Part shown: piece after piece, positions 55,854-64,000 of the stretch
Position numbering within the stretch: position 1 is the first letter of the stretch
Layout of the letters: each line of letters starts with the position of its first letter
Source: Acidiferrobacteraceae bacterium
GTDB lineage: Bacteria > Pseudomonadota > Gammaproteobacteria > Arenicellales > UBA868
Reading direction: 5' to 3'
NCBI GenBank assembly: GCA_002721105.1
Contig: PBJL01000026.1
Coordinates: forward strand, 5,391-69,390
Length of the DNA: 64,000 nt
The notes under the pieces: generated by a model
What the model saw: only the letters and a program-made list of their open reading frames with translations
Database searches by the model: none
What the model was told of the DNA's origin: nothing
Translations under genes and position numbers: made by a program

Positions 55854-57878
55854 TTGAGTCAATATAACAAAGAGTTACGCCTTGGAATTGATACCGGTGG
55901 CACTTATACCGATGCTGCTCTTTTGGATTCATCCGATAACATTGTTGCCCACGGAAAAGCGTTAACAACACAAAATAATCTCGCCACAGGGATTCATAAT
56001 GTCCTAGAGCAACTGCCCGCGGCGGCAATGACACATATTCGACTCGTATCGTTATCAACTACACTTGCTACCAACGCAGTAGTGGAGGAGCGTGGTGCGC
56101 CAGTTGGTTTAATATTGGCAGGCTACAACCCAAAACAAATGGAACAATCGAATCTTGTAACGGCTATTCGCAACGGCCAATTCACTTTAATCGCTGGTAG
56201 TCATGATGCAATCGGAAATGAAACTGCACCCCTTCGGATAGATAATATTCCCGAAATATTGAAGGACTGGCAAACTAAAGTTTCAGCTATTGGGATCTCT
56301 GGTATTTTTAGTGTGCGTAATCCAACGCATGAAATCCGACTCAAGAATCTTGTAGAAAACCATATAGATTTACCGATTACCTGTGGCTATGAATTGGCTT
56401 CTCTACTAGATGCTCCACGGAGAGCTGTAACTGTAGCAATAAACGCATCACTTATCCCATTTATATCTGAGTTGATCAAAGCAGTACATAAAATTCTAAA
56501 GGAACACAATGTCAAATGCCCGTTAATGATAGTCAAGGGTGACGGATCTTTAATACCCGCCGATATTGCATTGAAGCGACCTATAGAGACTGTGATGTCT
56601 GGGCCAGCAGCGAGCATAGTAGGCGCATGTCACCTTCAAAAAACCAAAAATTCAATAGTTGCTGACATGGGTGGGACTACCACCGATATTGCAATAATTA
56701 CTAATGGTAAAATAAATCTCAGTGACCAAGAAACCATAATTGGCGACTGGCACCCCATGGTAGAGACCATTAAGTTAGTTTCGATAGGTCTTGGTGCTGA
56801 TAGCGAGGCACGGTATCAGGGCGGAATCGGGCTAGCTATTGGCCCACGCAGAGTTGTGCCCATGAGTCTCTTGGGGAACCTTTACCCACATGTCAATGAT
56901 ATTTTAGAGGCGCAATTAGAAAAAACATCTACCGCACGCACTAATCGTTTCGTATTGCGTCACCATGCTACCGAGGAACAAATTACTAATTTTACTCCGA
57001 CGGAGCGTCAGCTCTGGGAACAACTCGACAATGAACCAATTGAGCTTGAAGCAATTAAAAACAAGGATCGTGAACAAGCCAAAGCAATTGGGATGATGAT
57101 GCGTAAAGGCATAGTTATATATAGCGGATTCACTCCCTCTGATGCAGCACATATTCTTGAATACACTAATCATTGGTCGACGGAAACAGCTCATATTGGT
57201 GCAAAACTATGGGGGAAACAAATGCGCCAAATATATGGCTGGGGAGCTTTTGATTTTAATAACCCAAAAGAAATTGCCCAATTAATTCATGCAAAAATGA
57301 TAAAGCAGATCATTGAGGCACTTATTCAATCATCCATTCAAAACAAAAAATATTTTCGAAAGCCTGCAGAACGGAAATTTATTATCGAATTAATTTCTGA
57401 ATTCGTGATGAAGAAAATGGAGGATACAAAAAATATGTTCTCAATAAATTTTTCTGATGATCTGCATCTAGTTGCTGTGGGTGCGCCGTCACATCTTTAT
57501 TATCCAAATGTTAGTAATATTCTTGGTATCACGTACTGCCCTACTCCTCATGCAGATATTGCGAATGCTGTCGGAGCGGTAGTTGGTACCATCATTCAAA
57601 AAGCCAGAATAACAATATCTCAACCTGTGACTGGGCAATATCGTGTATTTCAAAAAACCGGACCCATTAATTTTAGCAAATTAAATGAAGCGATTAATTT
57701 TGCTAAAACTCAAGCAAAAGAACGTGCTTTTTTACAGGCTCAGGAATCTGGGGCAATTGATATAGAAGTTTATACGACTGAAAACTATATATCCGTCACA
57801 CCGGATGATCTTTCTGAAAATATTTTCTTCGAATGCCTTATTACGGGTATTGCTACAGGCAGACCATGTCTTGCTTAA
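55854..57878 (+). CDS. Hydantoinase/oxoprolinase-family protein (HyuA-like)
   Basis: A 674-residue protein of the HyuA side of the hydantoinase/oxoprolinase family. It begins LRLGIDTGGTYTDAALLD, the ATPase-type phosphate loop, and has STTLATNAVVEERG, GDGSLIPADIALKRPIET, MSGPAASIVGA and ADMGGTTTDIAII, all standard. The next conserved loop reads SIGLGADSEARY, a little unlike the usual GAGGGS. The start is a TTG at 55854, since the first conserved residues follow at once. Partners of the HyuB type, needed by N-methylhydantoinases and acetone carboxylases, are absent. Substrate unknown. An unknown gene lies 196 bp downstream. Confidence 0.82.
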   Translation: MSQYNKELRLGIDTGGTYTDAALLDSSDNIVAHGKALTTQNNLATGIHNVLEQLPAAAMTHIRLVSLSTTLATNAVVEERGAPVGLILAGYNPKQMEQSNLVTAIRNGQFTLIAGSHDAIGNETAPLRIDNIPEILKDWQTKVSAIGISGIFSVRNPTHEIRLKNLVENHIDLPITCGYELASLLDAPRRAVTVAINASLIPFISELIKAVHKILKEHNVKCPLMIVKGDGSLIPADIALKRPIETVMSGPAASIVGACHLQKTKNSIVADMGGTTTDIAIITNGKINLSDQETIIGDWHPMVETIKLVSIGLGADSEARYQGGIGLAIGPRRVVPMSLLGNLYPHVNDILEAQLEKTSTARTNRFVLRHHATEEQITNFTPTERQLWEQLDNEPIELEAIKNKDREQAKAIGMMMRKGIVIYSGFTPSDAAHILEYTNHWSTETAHIGAKLWGKQMRQIYGWGAFDFNNPKEIAQLIHAKMIKQIIEALIQSSIQNKKYFRKPAERKFIIELISEFVMKKMEDTKNMFSINFSDDLHLVAVGAPSHLYYPNVSNILGITYCPTPHADIANAVGAVVGTIIQKARITISQPVTGQYRVFQKTGPINFSKLNEAINFAKTQAKERAFLQAQESGAIDIEVYTTENYISVTPDDLSENIFFECLITGIATGRPCLA

Positions 57879-58015
57879 GGGGCATGAGTAAGACGAATTA
57901 CCACAGCTACTGTCTTTTTTTTGAAAGAAGCGTACACTATAAGTGCGAACACAATTAGACTAATTTTCAACCAAAAATAAAAAACCAACCAACTGATTTT
58001 GCTGCCCGCGCTCAT
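57875..58015 (-). CDS. Possible small membrane protein, 46 residues (candidate only)
   Basis: In the gap after the HyuA-like gene the minus strand holds a 46-codon frame with one clear membrane helix (SWLVFYFWLKISLIVFALIV, about residues 8-27) followed by a basic KKK patch. It starts at ATG 58015 and its stop overlaps the end of the HyuA-like gene. No ribosome-binding site is visible and the frame is open upstream of the ATG, so chance cannot be excluded. It is the only candidate coding feature in the 196-bp gap. Confidence 0.25.
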   Translation of the reverse strand: MSAGSKISWLVFYFWLKISLIVFALIVYASFKKKTVAVVIRLTHAP

Positions 58016-58074
58016 TGCTAAAAAGTAGAAGCTCAGGTTTATTGCACCATTTAAATTAATATGATTACGTAATT

Positions 58075-58980
58075 ATGACTACAACAATCAAAAATGGGTC
58101 TAAAAAAGAAGTTGGCGGGAAAAGTCGTATTTACTACGACGGTTATTGGATCAGATATTATGCACCGCCTGCGGAAACATTAAGTGCTAAAAAAGAACTG
58201 TTAGATATGCTAACTCGTAGAACATTTCATCATACCGAAGCAGGGATTAATACTCCGGGAGTCAATCTTGATTTAGCACGCATAGCGTGGGAGACACAAC
58301 CCGATCCCGCAAAAAAAAGAGTTAATGCTGCAATGCTTGCAGGAGCGCTATTCAATCGAGCCGCTGACATTTTTGGGAATATTGTGGAGCTTGAACAAAA
58401 AGGCATCCATGTCAATAATGAAAACGAATTGATGCAAGAATGCGGATCTTGCCTCAAAGAAGCTTTAGAACTTGGCAAACAAGTGCGTCATCCGAGTGGC
58501 CACGAGGGGGTGGATGAACTCTGGGGTGAACCTTTCAAAGTATTTACACATAGTCTTGCTGCGTACTATGAAAGTCGGTACATAAAGATATCACAAACTA
58601 TGCGTGCTATTGATTCAATAGGAAGCAGGATGATTCAAAGCTTCAAAGTTGTTTCTGAATACAAAAACATAGAACCTATGATTTTAGATTACGCGGCAGC
58701 AGCGCGAGAAGAGTGCGAGCTAATGAAAAGTGATCCGGATTTTTTTTCGAGTTGGCCACATTTCGTTGCATTAGGGGATCGCATTACTCATATTGATTCA
58801 GATTTTTTGCAATACGATGACCCGTTAAAACGCTCGGTACTATTACGTGGACGCACTTTACTAATTGATGGGAAAAATCTTTTGTCATATATGGCTGGAG
58901 TTAGAGTTCCAATGCCTAAAAGCATGGGTGATTATTGCCTAGAATTAGAGCAATTTGATAGGGCCGTGGAAACGATATAA
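58075..58980 (+). CDS. Conserved-looking protein of unknown function, 301 residues
   Basis: I do not recognise this family. The protein is soluble and mostly helical by composition, with no signal peptide or membrane segment. Striking segments are YYDGYWIRYYAPPAET near the N-terminus, QVRHPSGHEGVDELWGEPFKVF around 145-166, and a C-terminal LSYMAGVRVPMPKSMGDYCL. Their density of Tyr, Trp, His and Gly suggests a binding or catalytic site. Start is ATG at 58075 without a strong ribosome-binding site. It stands between the HyuA-like gene (same strand) and convergent acnA; a joint role with HyuA is possible but only from position. Confidence 0.7.
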   Translation: MTTTIKNGSKKEVGGKSRIYYDGYWIRYYAPPAETLSAKKELLDMLTRRTFHHTEAGINTPGVNLDLARIAWETQPDPAKKRVNAAMLAGALFNRAADIFGNIVELEQKGIHVNNENELMQECGSCLKEALELGKQVRHPSGHEGVDELWGEPFKVFTHSLAAYYESRYIKISQTMRAIDSIGSRMIQSFKVVSEYKNIEPMILDYAAAAREECELMKSDPDFFSSWPHFVALGDRITHIDSDFLQYDDPLKRSVLLRGRTLLIDGKNLLSYMAGVRVPMPKSMGDYCLELEQFDRAVETI

Positions 58981-59028
58981 GTTAACTGCAATTAATTTAA
59001 TCAGTCTTATGAGTCTTTTCTGTGATAG

Positions 59029-61704
59029 CTATTTAAATAAAAGTTGTCTTACAACATAGTGTAATATTCCCCCATTTTCGTAGTAACTCCACTCTTTTGG
59101 TGTATCGATTCTTACCTGAACTTGGAACTCTAGGACGGATTCATTATTATTTGAAACTTTGACTAATAGCTCTTTAGTGCCAATTTCTAAGCCAAAAAAG
59201 TCAAAGATTTCAGTGCCATTAATCCCATAGCTTTTTCGAGATTCTCCGGAGAGAAATTGCAATGGTATTATCCCCATGCCAACCAAATTCTGCCGGTGTA
59301 TTCGTTCAAAGCTTTCAGCCAATACAGCTTTTATACCAAGTAAATATGGTCCTTTTGCGGCCCAATCACGAGAAGATCCAGTGCCATATTCCTTTCCAGC
59401 TATTATAACTAGAGGTACATTACTTGACCTGTAGGACATCGCTGCTTCGTAGATGGTCATTTTTTTTCCTGTTGGCTGATGCTTAGTCCAGCCACCATCC
59501 GTTCCCTCTACCATTTCGTTTCGTAATCGCGTATTAGCAAAAGTCCCACGCATCATAACCTCATGATTTCCTCGACGCGAACCATAGGAGTTAAAATTTT
59601 TTGCTGAAATCCCGTGCTCAAACAGGTAAATACCGGCTGGGCTATCTGGCCGAATGGCACCCGCTGGCGAAATATGATCAGTCGTTATGCTATCACCCAG
59701 GACAGTGAGCGCTCTTGCGCCTCGTATAGTTTTCAATAGGGGTAATTCTTTAGTGAGTTTTGAAAAATAGGGAGGCTTTCGAATGTAGGTTGAGTTTGGA
59801 TCCCATTGAAAAAGTGTGGAATTATTAACATCTATTGATGACCAACGACTATCACCCCGAAAAACATTCACATATTTCTGAGTAAATTTTTCTCTGGTAA
59901 CCGTTTTTTTCATTACCATCTCAATATCTTTATTTTTTGGCCAAATATCTCGAAGATAAATTGGTTCCCCAGATTGATCGTAGCCCAATGCATCCGAATA
60001 AAAATTAATATCCGTCGTTCCCGCCAATGCATAAGCAACTACTAGTGGAGGTGATGCTAAGAAATTCATATGAACTTCAGCGTGAACTCGCCCTTCAAAA
60101 TTTCTATTTCCCGACAAAACTGAACAGACTAAAAGTTGACCTTTTTTCACTGCTGTACTAATTTCTTCAGGCAGAGGACCTGAATTACCTATGCAAGTTG
60201 TGCATCCATACCCTACAACTGAAAAGCCAATTCTTTCAAGATAGGTCAAAAGGCCTGCGTCTTTAAGATAGTCAGTTACGACTTGCGAGCCAGGAGCCAA
60301 CGAAGTCTTTACCCATGGTTTTGCTTCTAGCCCTTTCTTAATAGCGTTGGCTGCCAACAAACCAGCTCCAATCATAACACTTGGATTCGATGTATTTGTG
60401 CAACTAGTAATTGCCGCTATCACGACCGCGCCATCTGAGATTTGGAATTTGGCACCTTGAGTTGAAATATATTCGGATACGTTCTTAATTGCTCCATTCC
60501 GGGCTGACCTCATTGATGCCCCGATAACTTCTTTTGCTTTAGATAAAAGCATTCTATCTTGCGGACGTTTTGGTCCAGCGATACTTGGGCGAACCGAACA
60601 TAAGTCAAGAGTGACCACATCAGAGTATGTAGCTTCTAATGAATCGCGGTCGCGAAACATACCTTGCTTTTTTGTATAAGTTGAGACTAAATTAATTTCT
60701 TCTTCGGACCTCCCGGTTAAACGAAGATAATCCAACGTACTTTCATCAATCGGGAACATGCCACATGTTGCTCCATATTCAGGCGCCATATTTGAGATTG
60801 TTGCTTGATCAGCGGTTGTGAGCTCATCTAAGCCATTCCCAAAGAATTCAACAAATTTTCCTACAACTCCTATCTCTCGCAACATCTCTACAATCTGTAA
60901 AACTAAATCTGTTGCTGTTACCCCTTCGTATAATCTACCTTCGAGATGGAAACCCACAACTTCTGGTATTACCATCGTAATTGGTTGGCCTAACATTGCG
61001 GCTTCAGCTTCTATTCCACCGACACCCCATCCTAACACGCCGAGACCATTAGCCATTGTTGTATGAGAATCGGTACCTACTAGACTATCTGGATACACCA
61101 TAGTTTTTTCAGTTTTTTCAGATGTACCAACAACATTGGAAAGATACTCAAGATTAACCTGATGCACGATACCGGTTGCTGGTGGTACGACTCGAAAATT
61201 AGAAAATGCTTGCTGTCCCCAACGCAAAAATGAATATCTTTCATGATTCCGAGAAAACTCTAACTCCGCATTCTTGGCCAACGCATTGGTAGATCCAAAA
61301 TAATCTACCGTAACTGAATGATCGATCACAAGGTCAGTTCTAGATAATGGATTAATTTTTTTTGGATCTCCGCCCAGTGATACCAGAGCCTCTCTCATAG
61401 CCGCCATGTCTACAATGGCAGGAACCCCGGTGAAGTCTTGCATAAGCACTCTCGCTGGAGTGAAAGCTATTTCTCTATTTTTCTTAGCAAAGTGATCCCA
61501 ATTGGTTAAATCACAAATATCCTGACGTGTAACATTACTGTTATCCTCATTACGCAATAAATTTTCTAGCAGAATCTTTATCGAGTAAGGCATGCGTCCA
61601 AGATCAGACATTGGTAATAAGTGATCTAATGCATGGTATTGGTACTGTAAGGCTCCGATATTTAGTGTGGTTTTCGTCTTAAAACTATTCATATTTTGTG
61701 TCAC
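59029..61704 (-). CDS. acnA: Aconitate hydratase AcnA
   Basis: Monomeric 4Fe-4S aconitase of the AcnA/IRP1 type, 891 residues, interconverting citrate and isocitrate. Cluster cysteines lie in AAITSCTNTSNPSVMIGAG and GYGCTTCIGNSGPL; other motifs are PDSLVGTDSHTTMANGLGVL, SYGSRRGNHEVMMRGTFAN and AGKEYGTGSSRDWAAKGP, which carries the active-site serine and arginine. It belongs with mdh to the TCA cycle. Upstream on the same strand, ligA is 123 bp away; it faces the unknown gene at 58075 tail to tail. Confidence 0.96.
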   Translation of the reverse strand: MTQNMNSFKTKTTLNIGALQYQYHALDHLLPMSDLGRMPYSIKILLENLLRNEDNSNVTRQDICDLTNWDHFAKKNREIAFTPARVLMQDFTGVPAIVDMAAMREALVSLGGDPKKINPLSRTDLVIDHSVTVDYFGSTNALAKNAELEFSRNHERYSFLRWGQQAFSNFRVVPPATGIVHQVNLEYLSNVVGTSEKTEKTMVYPDSLVGTDSHTTMANGLGVLGWGVGGIEAEAAMLGQPITMVIPEVVGFHLEGRLYEGVTATDLVLQIVEMLREIGVVGKFVEFFGNGLDELTTADQATISNMAPEYGATCGMFPIDESTLDYLRLTGRSEEEINLVSTYTKKQGMFRDRDSLEATYSDVVTLDLCSVRPSIAGPKRPQDRMLLSKAKEVIGASMRSARNGAIKNVSEYISTQGAKFQISDGAVVIAAITSCTNTSNPSVMIGAGLLAANAIKKGLEAKPWVKTSLAPGSQVVTDYLKDAGLLTYLERIGFSVVGYGCTTCIGNSGPLPEEISTAVKKGQLLVCSVLSGNRNFEGRVHAEVHMNFLASPPLVVAYALAGTTDINFYSDALGYDQSGEPIYLRDIWPKNKDIEMVMKKTVTREKFTQKYVNVFRGDSRWSSIDVNNSTLFQWDPNSTYIRKPPYFSKLTKELPLLKTIRGARALTVLGDSITTDHISPAGAIRPDSPAGIYLFEHGISAKNFNSYGSRRGNHEVMMRGTFANTRLRNEMVEGTDGGWTKHQPTGKKMTIYEAAMSYRSSNVPLVIIAGKEYGTGSSRDWAAKGPYLLGIKAVLAESFERIHRQNLVGMGIIPLQFLSGESRKSYGINGTEIFDFFGLEIGTKELLVKVSNNNESVLEFQVQVRIDTPKEWSYYENGGILHYVVRQLLFK

Positions 61705-61827
61705 TTCCGATATTCACCTGCTCAAATTTAATTAACTAACCAGACTAACCATTAAAACCAGATAATTAAGAGATGATTTCTGTTTTGAAATTTTCTGCCG
61801 CATCATAACCTTTTATATTCTATTCAC

Positions 61828-63852
<2,025 letters not shown>

Positions 63853-63882
63853 CTAAGTATCGCCTCTTTATATAACCTTAAT

Positions 63883-63999
63883 TCAGAATAATCGTAATGC
63901 TGCTTCCGATCCTGGAAGTATACCAACTCGATGAAAAACATCGGTAATTGTTATTACCTGTTGACGAATTTTTTCCATTTCATGTGTATCGATATCAGC
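63883..63999 (-). CDS. C-terminal end of an unidentified protein (partial)
   Basis: The minus strand is open from the window edge to a TGA at 63885-63883, giving 38 residues that include HEMEKIRQQVITITDVFHRVG and end EAALRLF. It is a plausible amphipathic helix but too short to identify; in many gammaproteobacteria zipA lies upstream of ligA, but this tail does not look like the ZipA C-terminus. It ends 45 bases before the ligA start. Confidence 0.45.
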   Translation of the reverse strand, partial: ADIDTHEMEKIRQQVITITDVFHRVGILPGSEAALRLF

Positions 64000-64000
64000 A

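Overview
This 64 kb window is a gene-dense, A+T-rich bacterial chromosome segment. I see no rRNA, tRNA, phage, IS element or CRISPR array. The gene families point to a gammaproteobacterium that makes ubiquinone: coq7, the coaBC-dut-algC order, a ParC-type topoisomerase subunit, E. coli-type gshA, BtuFCD, and an E. coli-type LexA box. The glycolate, formate and B12-scavenging genes, with little regulatory DNA, would suit a free-living aquatic lineage, but that is inference and I do not name a genus.

Layout. 1-3622 (minus): glcD-glcE-glcF glycolate oxidase; glcF runs off the left edge. 3790-4434: coq7. 4506-10578 (plus): a cobalamin riboswitch behind a good sigma-70 promoter, then btuF-btuC-btuD (B12 uptake) and cobU-cobT-cobS-cobC (nucleotide-loop assembly). 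10622-11803 (minus): glutaryl-CoA dehydrogenase. 11993-16040 (plus): a TerC-type membrane protein and three exported proteins (Sel1+SH3, TPR, L,D-transpeptidase). 16134-21262: a GhrA-like reductase, dapE, a GST, infA, a fatty-acid desaturase, rpmG and rpmB. 21511-24557: coaBC-dut-algC. 24575-26881 (minus): parC. 26991-32199: a prolyl-tRNA editing protein, NUDIX hydrolase, beta-hydroxyacid dehydrogenase, MoeB/ThiF-like protein, mdh and rnd. 32343-35349: a membrane protein, DsbA, a sulfotransferase-like protein and two small unknowns. 35758-37798 (minus): trpD and a quinone oxidoreductase. 37926-41012: dnaE2 directly behind a LexA box. 41085-46435 (minus): a formate dehydrogenase pair with folD. 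46603-47921: ccmAB. 47935-52846 (minus): ilvD, an AsmA-like protein, dusA. 53230-58980: gshA, a 3-hydroxyacyl-CoA dehydrogenase, a HyuA-like protein and an unknown protein. 59029 to the end (minus): acnA, ligA and the tail of one more gene.

How the genes work together. Glycolate oxidase makes glyoxylate; the GhrA-like enzyme and the beta-hydroxyacid dehydrogenase could reduce C2/C3 acids, and malate dehydrogenase and aconitase are TCA enzymes. Formate dehydrogenase and FolD share one tight unit and both act in one-carbon oxidation. The B12 block takes up and remodels corrinoids under riboswitch control. Most of the rest is housekeeping. The least explained parts are the exported Sel1/SH3-TPR-transpeptidase cluster, the HyuA-like protein with its unknown neighbour and a possible small antisense membrane ORF, the isolated SOS-controlled dnaE2, and a perfect 16-bp palindrome between glcD and coq7. 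I found no clearly new defence or mobile system.
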